Source: Actinomycetota bacterium
GTDB taxonomy: Bacteria; Actinomycetota; Thermoleophilia; Gaiellales; Gaiellaceae
Length of the DNA: 58,486 nt
Reading direction: 5' to 3'
NCBI GenBank assembly: GCA_003162055.1
Contig: PMNA01000022.1
Coordinates: 1-58,486 of the forward strand
Positions within the stretch are counted from its first letter, which is position 1. Each line of letters opens with the position of its first letter. The notes beneath the pieces are model-generated. The model saw nothing but the letters and a program-made list of their open reading frames with translations. It was not told the DNA's origin and did no database searches. The position numbers and the translations under genes are program-made. Of the stretch, positions 42,492 to 50,479 are shown one piece after another.

Positions 42492-43967
42492 ATGGTGCCC
42501 GTGAACGTCCGCCCGACCCACGCTCTCGATTTCCACATCGCCCTCACCGGCTTCATGGGGGCGGGCAAGACGACGCTCGGTTCCGACCTGGCGCTCGCGC
42601 TCGGGCGCAGTTTCATCGACGTCGACGCCGAGATCGAGCGCGAGGCCGGAACGCCGATCAGTGAGATCTTCAGCGCGCGCGGCGAAAGTGAGTTCCGATG
42701 GCTCGAGGGAAAACGCATCCGCGACCTGCTGGAGACGCGCGAACCTGCGGTGATCGCGCTCGGCGGCGGCGCGCTCGGCGCCGAGGAGACAAGAAAAGCG
42801 CTTAGAGAGCGTGCCTTCACGATCTTGGTCGAAGTGGATCTAGGCAAGGCCTGGCACCGCGTCTCGGGCTCTGGCAAACGTCCGCTGGCACGCGACGAGG
42901 AGAGCTTTCGCAAGCTCCACGCCGAGCGACTGCCCGTCTATTACGACTGCGCTGATGCCGTCTCGTCTGATCTGGAGAGCGCGATCCTGGCCGCGGGCGG
43001 GGTGGAGGTTTCGGCCGGGGCACTGGCTCGCTTGGGCGAGCTGGCGCCGGGGGAGGGCAACATCTCGCTCGTCACCGACGAGAACGTTGAGAACCTCTAC
43101 GGCGCCGCGGCCAAGAAGGCGTTGGGAGAGAGGCTCGCCACGACACACGTCCTTCCGCCCGGCGAGGAGGCCAAGACCTTCGCCGGCTTCCAGCGCCTGC
43201 TCGAGGAGTTACCGCTGGAGCGCGGCGATCTTCTTGTCGCTCTCGGCGGCGGCTGCGTGACCGACGTGGGCGGCTTTGCCGCCGCCACCTACATGCGCGG
43301 GATCACCTGGCTGAGCGCACCGAGCACGCTGGTCGGGCAGGTGGACGCCGGTATCGGCGGCAAGACGGCGATCAACATCGAGAAGGGCAAGAATCTGGTC
43401 GGTGCCTTCCACTGGCCGGCGCGCACGGTGATCGATCCTGATCTTCTCGCCACCCTCCCCGCGAAGGAGCGGCGTGAGGGCATGGCTGAACTGGTCAAGA
43501 CCGGGCTGCTCGCCGGGAAGAAGCTCTGGGAGCTGCCAGACGCCGAGATGGTGCGCGGCTCCGCCTGCCATAAGCTCGAAATCTGCCTGCGCGACCCGCG
43601 CGAGCAGGGCATCCGCGCCACGCTCAACCTGGGTCACACCTTCGCGCACGCGCTCGAGACGGCCGGCGCCTTCGGCAGCCCGACTCACGGCGAGGCGGTC
43701 GCGCTCGGGCTGGTGGCCGCGCTCCGGATCTCGATCGAGCGCGGGCTCGATCCCGTTTGGCTGGAAGAGGTCGAGCAGGTGCTGGCGCCGAAGCCCGTCC
43801 CGGTCGATCGCGAAGCGGCCTGGACCGCGCTATTCCGGGATAAAAAGGTCGCGGGCGGAAAGCCCAAGTTCGTGCTGCTCGAGGCGCCCGGGAAGCCGGT
43901 CTGGGGCGTCGAGCTGAGCGAGGACGAAGCGCGACGGGCGCTGAACGCGTTGATCGCCGATTCATAG
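42492..43967 (+). CDS. aroKB: Fused shikimate kinase / 3-dehydroquinate synthase
   Basis: A 491-residue fusion of two shikimate enzymes. The kinase half (about 1-170) has Walker A GFMGAGKTT, DVDAEIE and ALGGGAL. The synthase half (about 180-491) has VALGGGCVTDVGGFAA, RGITWLSAPSTLVGQVD, GGKTAINIEKGKNLVG and LNLGHTFAHALE with a metal-binding histidine. Fusing the two guarantees equal dosage. ATG 42492 sits 3 bp after GGAGG, which is close; GTG 42501 is an alternative. Confidence 0.94.
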   Translation: MVPVNVRPTHALDFHIALTGFMGAGKTTLGSDLALALGRSFIDVDAEIEREAGTPISEIFSARGESEFRWLEGKRIRDLLETREPAVIALGGGALGAEETRKALRERAFTILVEVDLGKAWHRVSGSGKRPLARDEESFRKLHAERLPVYYDCADAVSSDLESAILAAGGVEVSAGALARLGELAPGEGNISLVTDENVENLYGAAAKKALGERLATTHVLPPGEEAKTFAGFQRLLEELPLERGDLLVALGGGCVTDVGGFAAATYMRGITWLSAPSTLVGQVDAGIGGKTAINIEKGKNLVGAFHWPARTVIDPDLLATLPAKERREGMAELVKTGLLAGKKLWELPDAEMVRGSACHKLEICLRDPREQGIRATLNLGHTFAHALETAGAFGSPTHGEAVALGLVAALRISIERGLDPVWLEEVEQVLAPKPVPVDREAAWTALFRDKKVAGGKPKFVLLEAPGKPVWGVELSEDEARRALNALIADS

Positions 43968-43993
43968 TCCTTGTTTCTCTTGCCCCGGCTTGC

Positions 43994-44066
43994 GCTTCTC
44001 GGAGCTCGGGGCGCCTCGCTAATCCACCCTCCTCCCCCCACCCTCCCACGGGGCGGGGCACGCTAT
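43994..44066 (-). repeat. B-type intergenic element, copy 3 (inverted)
   Basis: On the minus strand it reads GATAGCGTGCC, CCCGTGGGAGGGTGGGGGG, then GAGGCGCCCCGAGCTCCGAG in two parts. Both neighbouring genes are on the plus strand, so the element is not simply their 5' leader. Confidence 0.7.
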
Positions 44067-44172
44067 CAACAAAAAGCTCCCGTAAAAGTGCCTTTTCTGT
44101 AACAAGTCGACGCTATGCGTCGAACGAGCGAAGAAGGTAGGGAAGCGGCGCCTTTGCCGGAGCTGCGATCAC

Positions 44173-44178
44173 TAGACT
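44173..44178 (+). promoter_or_regulatory. -10 TAGACT, leaderless start of aroQ
   Basis: Exactly six bases before ATG 44185. Confidence 0.5.
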
Positions 44179-44184
44179 GCCCTC

Positions 44185-44610
44185 ATGCGCGTACACGTCC
44201 TGAACGGAGTCAACCTGGACATGCTCGGCCGCCGCGACCCCGAGTACTACGGCTCGCTCACCCTGCCCGAGCTGGTAGGAAAGATCGAAGAGTGGGCACA
44301 GGAGCTCGGGCTCCGGGCCATCTGCTGGCAGACGAACTTCGAGGGCCAGTACGTCGAGTGGCTGCACGAGGCGCTCGAACGAGCCGACGCCGTGATCGTC
44401 AACCCGGGTGCCTGGACGCATTACAGCTACGCGATTCGCGACGCGCTCGAGCTACTCAAGATGCCGATCGTCGAGGTGCACCTGTCCGATGTCGATGCGC
44501 GTGAGGAGTGGCGTCGTATCTCGGTGGTGCGCGACGTGGCGGTAAAGACGGTCATGGGCAAGGGGCCGGAGGGCTACCGCGAGGCCCTGGAGTTCCTGGC
44601 CAAGCAATGA
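44185..44610 (+). CDS. aroQ: Type II 3-dehydroquinate dehydratase
   Basis: A 141-residue dodecameric-type dehydroquinase. Recognisable blocks are VLNGVNLDMLGRRDPEYYG (catalytic Tyr), NPGAWTHYSYAIRDAL and VEVHLSD with the catalytic His. Some usually invariant positions differ (NGVN for NGPN, LSD for ISN), but key residues remain. It completes a near-full shikimate cluster with aroE, aroC and aroKB. Confidence 0.9.
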   Translation: MRVHVLNGVNLDMLGRRDPEYYGSLTLPELVGKIEEWAQELGLRAICWQTNFEGQYVEWLHEALERADAVIVNPGAWTHYSYAIRDALELLKMPIVEVHLSDVDAREEWRRISVVRDVAVKTVMGKGPEGYREALEFLAKQ

Positions 44611-45644
44611 CTCGGCTCGAGCGCCTGCAGGCCGCGCTGGAGCGGCCGCTACTCGTCACGAGCGAGCCCAACGTGCGTTACCTGACGGGCTTCCATAGCT
44701 CGAATGCGGCGCTGCTGGTGGAGCCAAAGCTGGCGCGGCTCTGCACCGATTCCCGCTACACCGCGGCGGCGAAGCTGGTGCCCGGAGTCGAGGTCGTTGA
44801 CATCGGCCGCGACCTTTTCGCCGGATTGATTGAGTTGCTGCAGGGAGAGACGTCTTTTGAGGCCGAGTCCGTGTCGGTCGCGGCTTTCGAGAAGCTGCGT
44901 TCGGGCGGCGCATCGCTTGTCGCGGCGGACGGGCCCGTCGAAGCACTGCGCGCCGTCAAAGACGCTCGCGAGCTGGCCACTATTCGGCGCGCCGCCGAGA
45001 TAACCAGCGAGGCCTACCGGCGTCTCGCCTCGGAGCCCTTCGCCGGGCGCCGCGAGGTCGATCTGGCCTGGCGCATGCACGAGCTCTTCCACCAGCTGGG
45101 CGCCGAGGACGACGCCTTCCCGACGATTGTCGCCTCGGGACCGAATGGCGCTTTTCCTCACGCCGAGCCGACGGAGCGAGTTGTGCAGGAAGGCGATCTG
45201 GTCGTGGTCGATGCCGGCGCTTCTGTCGGCGGCTACAACGCCGACTGCACACGCACCTTCGCCTGCGGCGAGATCTCCGCCGAGCGGCGCCGCGCCTACG
45301 AGATTTGCCTGGCGGCGCAGGAGGTCGGAGTAGCGGCGACTCGTGCCGGCGTGCTGGCACGCGAGGTCGATGCTGCTGCCCGCGACCTGATCGAGGCGAG
45401 CGAGTTTGCCGGCACCTTCGGGCACGGGCTCGGGCATGGCGTCGGCATCGAGGTGCACGAGGCACCCCACGTAAGCGCCGACGCTGGCGAGACGCGGCTC
45501 GAAGCCGGAAACGTCGTCACGATCGAGCCCGGCATCTACGTGGAGGGGCTCGGTGGCGTTCGGATCGAGGATCTCGTGATCGTCACCGACAACGGCACCG
45601 AGGTGCTGACGACCTTCCCCAAGCGGCTGACCGTTGTCGGCTGA
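44607..45644 (+). CDS. pepP: Xaa-Pro aminopeptidase (M24 family)
   Basis: A 345-residue proline peptidase with the creatinase N-terminal domain and the pita-bread M24 domain. Metal ligands are visible: Asp in VVVDAGASVGGYNADCT (two), His in GHGLGHGVGIEVHEAP, Glu in VTIEPGIYVEG and Glu in VRIEDLVIVT. ATG overlaps the aroQ stop. The order aroQ-pepP-efp is conserved. Its last 60 bp are duplicated immediately downstream (see the repeat). Confidence 0.93.
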   Translation: MTRLERLQAALERPLLVTSEPNVRYLTGFHSSNAALLVEPKLARLCTDSRYTAAAKLVPGVEVVDIGRDLFAGLIELLQGETSFEAESVSVAAFEKLRSGGASLVAADGPVEALRAVKDARELATIRRAAEITSEAYRRLASEPFAGRREVDLAWRMHELFHQLGAEDDAFPTIVASGPNGAFPHAEPTERVVQEGDLVVVDAGASVGGYNADCTRTFACGEISAERRRAYEICLAAQEVGVAATRAGVLAREVDAAARDLIEASEFAGTFGHGLGHGVGIEVHEAPHVSADAGETRLEAGNVVTIEPGIYVEGLGGVRIEDLVIVTDNGTEVLTTFPKRLTVVG

Positions 45645-45710
45645 CGCCGTCACCGACAACGGCACCGAGGTGCTGACGACCTTCCCCAAGCGGCTGACGG
45701 TCGTTGGGTA
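45581..45710 (+). repeat. Tandem duplication of the pepP 3' end
   Basis: A 51-bp block at 45581-45631 recurs identically at 45648-45698 (67-bp period). Both copies then encode the same ending, LTVVG and stop, with a different third base in every codon. The second copy is outside the pepP frame. Confidence 0.9.
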
Positions 45711-45714
45711 GACT
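45709..45714 (+). promoter_or_regulatory. -10-like TAGACT upstream of efp
   Basis: It overlaps the stop of the duplicated pepP tail, nine bases before ATG 45724. Confidence 0.4.
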
Positions 45715-45723
45715 GGCCGGTCG

Positions 45724-46290
45724 ATGGCCGACGTTGTCAGCACCAACCAGTTCAAGAACGGCATGCACGTCGAGCTCGACGGCGTTGTCTGGCGCATCGT
45801 CGAGTTCCAGCACGTCAAGCCCGGCAAGGGCGGGGCCTTCGTGCGCACCAAGCTCAAGAACCTCGACTCGGGCGCCGTCGTCGAGCGCACCTTCCGCGCC
45901 GGCGAGAAGATGACGCGCATCTATACCGAGACCAAGAACGTCCAGTACCTCTACGACACGGGCGACGAGGTCGTCTTCATGGACGAGGAGAACTATGAGC
46001 AGGTCCACCTGGCGCACGCGATCGTCGAGGATGCGCTCGAGTTCCTGCTTCCCTCGGCCTCCGTGCAGATGCTGGTCGTGGACGGTAAGCCGGCCGGGAT
46101 TCAGCTTCCCGTCTCGATCGAGATGACGGTCACCGAGACCGAGCCCGGCGTGCGCGGAGACACGGTCTCCAACGTAACCAAGCCGGCCACGCTCGAGACG
46201 GGCGCCATCGTCCAGGTGCCGCTCTTCGTCAACACGGGCGAGCGGATCAAGGTCGACACGCGCGAGCGCCGCTATATATCGCGCGCCTAG
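45724..46290 (+). CDS. efp: Elongation factor P
   Basis: A 188-residue translation factor that rescues ribosomes stalled on proline runs. The three-domain beta-barrel structure is evident. The tip loop reads VKPGKGGAFVRTKLKN, with the Lys that is modified or used bare, and the C-terminal signature ETGAIVQVPLFVNTGERI is present. It is followed by the AccB fusion gene, the standard efp-accB order of Gram-positive genomes. Confidence 0.96.
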   Translation: MADVVSTNQFKNGMHVELDGVVWRIVEFQHVKPGKGGAFVRTKLKNLDSGAVVERTFRAGEKMTRIYTETKNVQYLYDTGDEVVFMDEENYEQVHLAHAIVEDALEFLLPSASVQMLVVDGKPAGIQLPVSIEMTVTETEPGVRGDTVSNVTKPATLETGAIVQVPLFVNTGERIKVDTRERRYISRA

Positions 46291-46366
46291 TGTCGGATCT
46301 CGTGCTTGCCCGCGATCGGATGATCGACCGGCTCAAAGGCTGATCGACTAGGCTCTCGGTCGCACG

Positions 46367-48169
46367 ATGCCTGCGCTGATCGACACTTCTATTCGGCTGC
46401 TTGGCCAGGAGCCGCTGGCCGGGCGCGTTCCTCCCGGCGACCTTTACAAGCTGGCCGAGCTGCTCGACAGCGCCGGCTTCGCCTATCTGGATGTCTCCGG
46501 CGGCGGCTGCTTCGAGGCCGCGGTCAGGCGCGGCGTGGAGAGCCCCTGGGAGCGCATCCGCGCGATCAAGATGCGCACCAAGACGCCGCTGGCCCTGGCA
46601 CTGCGGGGACGTTTCTTGGTCGGCACCCATCCGGTCGAGGACGAGATCATCCGCAGCTTCATAGCCTGCGCGGCGGCCAACGGTATCGACATCTTCCGGC
46701 TCGACGATCCGATGAACGACGTGGACAACCTGCGCGTGGCGGCCGAGGCCGTGCTCGCAGCGGGCAAGGAGCTGGAGGGTGGGCTCGTCTACAGCCCCGG
46801 TCGCGCCGGCGACACCGAGCTATTGGTCGACCAGGCGCGCAAGCTGCCCGCGCTCGGCGCCGCCCGCGTCGTCCTGCACGACCCGACCGGCTCGCTGCCG
46901 CCGAATCGCGCGCACGAGCTGGTGGAGAAGTTGAAGGCCGAGAGCGGGCTTCCCGTCGCCGTCTACTGCCAGGGCGCCGGCGGTAATGCGCTCGCCTCCT
47001 CGATCGAGGCGGCTCGGGCCGGAGCCGAGATGATCGCCTGCTCGATCTACCCGATCGCGCTGACACTGCACCGCGCCCCGGGCGAGGTGCTGGCGCAGAC
47101 GCTCTCCGGGCTCGGTTTCGACTGCAAGGTCGACGCCGAAGTGCTCTGGCAGGCGTCCGACCTGGTGGACGAGCACATCGGCGACGACGTGATCGCGCCG
47201 CTCGCGCCCAGGATCGCCGCCCGCGCCGCCGAGTACGGCTTCCCGCCCGGAATCGTGGCCGCGCTCGACGCCCACCTACAGACCTACTCCGCGGCCGATC
47301 TGCTCGATGACGTGCTCGACGAGCTGAATCTAATCCGCCAGGAGCTCGGCTCGCCGCCGCTCGCCTCGCCGACCGTTCAGATTCTCGGCTGGCAGGCCCT
47401 ATTGCACGTCCTTTCGGCCAATCGCTATCAAACCGTCGTGGACGAGCTGCCGCCGCTGGTGCGCGGTGAGTACGGTCGCACGCCCGACGAGATAGATCCG
47501 ACCGTGAAGCGCGCGATCGAGCTGCACTCGGCGCAGGCGGTGGAGCCCAAGCCGGCGCCGACGCTGGCAGAGTTGCGCGAGCGCTCCGCGGGGCTGGCGG
47601 CCAGCGACGAGGAGCTTCTACTGCTGCGCTTCTTCGACCAGGAGGCCGAGCCGCTGCTGCGCGCGATTCGCAGCCGCACCGCGCCGGACATCGAGTTTTT
47701 CGGTGGCGCCGTCGAGCGCGATCGCGCCGAGCGGATCCGCGACATCATTCACGTTGTCCAGGAGACGGGCGTCTCGGAAGTGACGATCGAGGACGAGGAC
47801 ATGCGCGTCACCGTCCGCTCCGGCGCCGAGCACGCGGCGGACTCCTCGGCGCCGCTCGCTGCCGCCGAGTTCGAGCAGACGCCGGAGATGCGCCCGACCG
47901 AGGGCATGATCGCGGTCTCCTCGCCGATGGTCGGAACCTTCTATCGCTCGCCCAACCCCGGCACGCCTCCCTACGTGCAGCTCGGCGAGACGATCGAGGT
48001 CGGTCAGACACTTTGCATCCTCGAGGCGATGAAGCTGATGAACGAGGTCAAGGCCGAGCAGGGCGGCATCGTGCGCCGCGTCTGCAAGGAGGACGGCGAT
48101 CCGGTGCAGTTCGGCGATCTTCTGCTCGAGCTCGAGCCGATCGGCGGCAAACCGCTCGACAACTACTGA
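46367..48169 (+). CDS. accB: Biotin carboxyl carrier protein fused to a degenerate carboxyltransferase domain
   Basis: A 600-residue fusion. Residues 1-440 align end to end with the carboxyltransferase plus linker of oxaloacetate decarboxylase alpha/pyruvate carboxylase (DTSIRLLGQEP, NGIDIFRLDDPMNDVDNL, the later GWQALLHVLSANRY). Residues about 450-600 are a complete AccB: helix DRAERIRDIIHVVQETGVS, then SPMVGTFYR and the biotin motif EAMKLMNE (Lys556). The first domain lacks the metal site: the Asp of RDAHQS is Leu11, the carboxylated Lys is His171, and the HTH pair is Tyr200-Cys-Gln202. So it probably serves as a scaffold, with AccB as the working part, in front of accC. Confidence 0.88.
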   Translation: MPALIDTSIRLLGQEPLAGRVPPGDLYKLAELLDSAGFAYLDVSGGGCFEAAVRRGVESPWERIRAIKMRTKTPLALALRGRFLVGTHPVEDEIIRSFIACAAANGIDIFRLDDPMNDVDNLRVAAEAVLAAGKELEGGLVYSPGRAGDTELLVDQARKLPALGAARVVLHDPTGSLPPNRAHELVEKLKAESGLPVAVYCQGAGGNALASSIEAARAGAEMIACSIYPIALTLHRAPGEVLAQTLSGLGFDCKVDAEVLWQASDLVDEHIGDDVIAPLAPRIAARAAEYGFPPGIVAALDAHLQTYSAADLLDDVLDELNLIRQELGSPPLASPTVQILGWQALLHVLSANRYQTVVDELPPLVRGEYGRTPDEIDPTVKRAIELHSAQAVEPKPAPTLAELRERSAGLAASDEELLLLRFFDQEAEPLLRAIRSRTAPDIEFFGGAVERDRAERIRDIIHVVQETGVSEVTIEDEDMRVTVRSGAEHAADSSAPLAAAEFEQTPEMRPTEGMIAVSSPMVGTFYRSPNPGTPPYVQLGETIEVGQTLCILEAMKLMNEVKAEQGGIVRRVCKEDGDPVQFGDLLLELEPIGGKPLDNY

Positions 48170-48244
48170 TCTGTCGCTCGGAGTAAAGTTTCGGCGCAGC
48201 CTTTCTGCGCAATCAACCGTCTGTTTCATGAGGCTGATCGAAGA

Positions 48245-49600
48245 ATGTTCTCACGAGTCCTGGTAGCCAATCGCGGCGAGATCGCCGTTCGCGTCATCCG
48301 CGCTCTGCACGAGCTAGGAGTCGAGGCCGTTGCCGTCTACTCGACCGCGGATGCCGATTCGCTCCACGTTCGTCTCGCCGACGAGGCGGTCTGCATCGGT
48401 CCGCCGCCGGCCAACGAGAGCTATCTGAGCATCTCCAACGTGATCGGCGCCGCCGAGACCACCGGCTGCCAGGCCGTCCATCCCGGCTACGGCTTCCTGT
48501 CCGAGAATCCGAATTTCGTCGAGGCCTGCGAGGAGACCGGTTTCGTCTTCATCGGGCCGAGCGCCGACCTGATGCGGCGCATGGGCGACAAGTCCGAAGC
48601 CAAGCGCGAGCTGCAGGCCGCCGGCGTTCCGCTGGTGCCCGGTACCGACGCGCTCGGCTCGCTGGCCGACGCGGAAAGAAGCGTGAAGGAGCTCGGCTAC
48701 CCGATCCTGCTCAAGGCCGCTGCCGGCGGCGGCGGCAAGGGCATGCGTTTCGTCAGCGAGCCTTCCGAGTTGAAAGGCGCCTTCCAGGCGGCGAAGGGGG
48801 AGGCCGAGGCGGCTTTCGGCGACGGTGGGCTCTATGCCGAGCGGGCGCTGGTGCCGACTCGCCACATCGAGGTGCAGGTGCTCTGCGACTCCTTCGGCGG
48901 CGTGCTGACGCTCGGCGAACGGGAGTGCTCGATTCAGCGCCGCCACCAGAAGCTGATCGAGGAATCGCCCTCGCCCGCACTCACGCCCGAGCTGCGCGAG
49001 CAGATGGAGCAGGCCACCGAGCACGCCTGCGGCGTCATCGGCTACACCAACGCCGGTACGTTCGAATTCCTGCTCTCCGAGGGCGAGTTCTACTTCATGG
49101 AGCTGAACGCTCGCCTGCAGGTCGAGCACCCGGTCAGCGAGCTGGTGACCGACATCGACATCGTGCGCGAGCAGATTCGCATCGCTGCCGGCGAGCCGCT
49201 CGAGCTGACGGGGCGCGCGCCGCGCCTGGGGCACGCGATCGAGATGCGGCTGAACGCGGAGGATCCCTCGCGCGGCTTCGTACCCACGCCCGGCCGGCTG
49301 GAGCGCTTCCGTCCTCCGCTCGGGCCGGGCGTCCGCATCGACACCTTCGTCGAGGAGGGGATGGAGATACAGCCCTTCTACGACTCGCTACTGGCCAAGC
49401 TCATCGTGCAAGACAGCGACCGTCCGGCCACGATCGAGCGCGCTCTGCGTGCGCTCGGCGAGCTCCGGATCGAGGGCGTCCCGACGACCGTCCCGGTGAT
49501 ACGCGAGATCATCGACTCCGCGGAGTTTCGCAGCGGCGAATACTCGACCAGCTTCATCGCCGAGGCGGCGGGCCGCCTGCCGGCTCTGCTCAGGGAATGA
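48245..49600 (+). CDS. accC: Biotin carboxylase subunit of acetyl-CoA carboxylase
   Basis: A 451-residue ATP-grasp enzyme that carboxylates biotin on AccB. Motifs are NRGEIAVRVIRA at the N-terminus, HPGYGFLSENPNFVEAC, KAAAGGGGKGMRFV (ATP-binding glycine loop), GTFEFLL and ELNARLQVEHPVSELVT (catalytic region). It partners the upstream AccB fusion. The accA/accD carboxyltransferase genes are not in the window. Confidence 0.96.
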   Translation: MFSRVLVANRGEIAVRVIRALHELGVEAVAVYSTADADSLHVRLADEAVCIGPPPANESYLSISNVIGAAETTGCQAVHPGYGFLSENPNFVEACEETGFVFIGPSADLMRRMGDKSEAKRELQAAGVPLVPGTDALGSLADAERSVKELGYPILLKAAAGGGGKGMRFVSEPSELKGAFQAAKGEAEAAFGDGGLYAERALVPTRHIEVQVLCDSFGGVLTLGERECSIQRRHQKLIEESPSPALTPELREQMEQATEHACGVIGYTNAGTFEFLLSEGEFYFMELNARLQVEHPVSELVTDIDIVREQIRIAAGEPLELTGRAPRLGHAIEMRLNAEDPSRGFVPTPGRLERFRPPLGPGVRIDTFVEEGMEIQPFYDSLLAKLIVQDSDRPATIERALRALGELRIEGVPTTVPVIREIIDSAEFRSGEYSTSFIAEAAGRLPALLRE

Positions 49601-49902
49601 AAGAAGCGCTCGTCTTCGAGGAGGAAGCAGGGCGGATCATCGTTCCTTCTCAGACGCTTGCCGCCATCGTCTCGACGGCCGTGGAGCGCGCCGGTGCGCG
49701 CGTGCGCCGCTATCCGCGCCGAAGCATCGCCTTCGATCTGAACGGAGACGAGGCCCGCGTCGAGGTCGGCATCGTCGTCCCGCCCGAGGCCGTCCTGCCG
49801 GCGCTCAGCGAACAGGTGCAGAGCGCCGTGCACGAGACACTGGCCCTGATGTGTGATCTCGACCGCCTGGCCGTGGACGTGACCGTCGAGGAAATCGCCT
49901 GA
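49597..49902 (+). CDS. Asp23/Gls24 family protein
   Basis: A 101-residue small protein of the Asp23/Gls24 (DUF322) family. The early EEEAGRIIVPSQTLAAIVSTAVER and the VEVGIVVPPEAVLPAL strand-helix pattern are characteristic. In Bacillus, yqhY of this family lies in the same position between accC and nusB and is linked to acetyl-CoA carboxylase balance. ATG overlaps the accC stop. Confidence 0.85.
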   Translation: MKEALVFEEEAGRIIVPSQTLAAIVSTAVERAGARVRRYPRRSIAFDLNGDEARVEVGIVVPPEAVLPALSEQVQSAVHETLALMCDLDRLAVDVTVEEIA

Positions 49903-50282
49903 TGGCCGGCCGCAGAGCCGCGCGCAGGACGGCGCTCTTTCTGCTCTATCAATGGGATCTGACCGCCAAGCCGCTGGCCTCGTTGTATGAGGGCGAGGTC
50001 GATCCCTTCGCGCTCGAGACCGCCCGTGCCGTGTCCGAGCGGGCCGGTGAGCTCGACAAGCGCCTGAATGAGGTGCTCGAGGGCTGGACGGCCGACCGGC
50101 TCGGCGCGCTGGAGAGGAACATCCTGCGCATCGCCGTCTACGAGATCGAGGCCGAGAAGGTGCCCTTCGAGGTCGCCATCAACGAGGCGGTCGAGCTGGC
50201 GAAGCGCTATACAACCGACGAAGCGGCGCGGCTGGTCAATGGCGCGCTCGGCAAGATCGCGAGAGAGGGAGGAAGCGAGTGA
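49902..50282 (+). CDS. nusB: Transcription antitermination factor NusB
   Basis: A 126-residue all-helical factor that binds boxA RNA with NusE for rRNA antitermination. The AARRTALFLLYQWDLT start, DRLGALERNILRIAVYEIE, VAINEAVELAKRYTTDEAARLVNGALGKI are diagnostic. It overlaps the Asp23 gene by one base and the next gene by 4 bp. Confidence 0.95.
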   Translation: MAGRRAARRTALFLLYQWDLTAKPLASLYEGEVDPFALETARAVSERAGELDKRLNEVLEGWTADRLGALERNILRIAVYEIEAEKVPFEVAINEAVELAKRYTTDEAARLVNGALGKIAREGGSE

Positions 50283-50479
50283 GCTCAGAGGAAACGCTGT
50301 CCCGGGCCGAGAAGCTGCTCGAGAAGGTAGAGGAGACGCGCCGGCAGCTGGAAGAGGCAAAGGATTCGGCGCAGGCGATAGAGATTCTGAGCCGGCTCTC
50401 CGAGCTGGCCAAGGAGGTGGAGGCCGAGCTCTCGCGCGCCCGCCGCGAGGCGGAGGCCGAGGCCGATGCGGGCGCCTGA
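50279..50479 (+). CDS. Small coiled-coil protein in the xseB position
   Basis: A 66-residue, almost wholly helical, Glu/Ala/Leu/Lys-rich protein (LSRAEKLLEKVEETRRQLEE, AKEVEAELSRARREAE). It lies between nusB and the prenyl synthase, where many genomes have xseB, but it lacks the FEEALxELExIVxxLE signature of the exonuclease VII small subunit. It could be a divergent XseB or a lineage-specific protein. No xseA is adjacent. The GTG overlaps the nusB stop. Confidence 0.6.
   Translation: MSSEETLSRAEKLLEKVEETRRQLEEAKDSAQAIEILSRLSELAKEVEAELSRARREAEAEADAGA

Noticed and set aside
44071..44103. AAAAG-GCA-CTTTT hairpin with a T-run as terminator (minus strand)
   Set aside because: The stem is short and AT-only, with no GC clamp or gene ending nearby on that strand.
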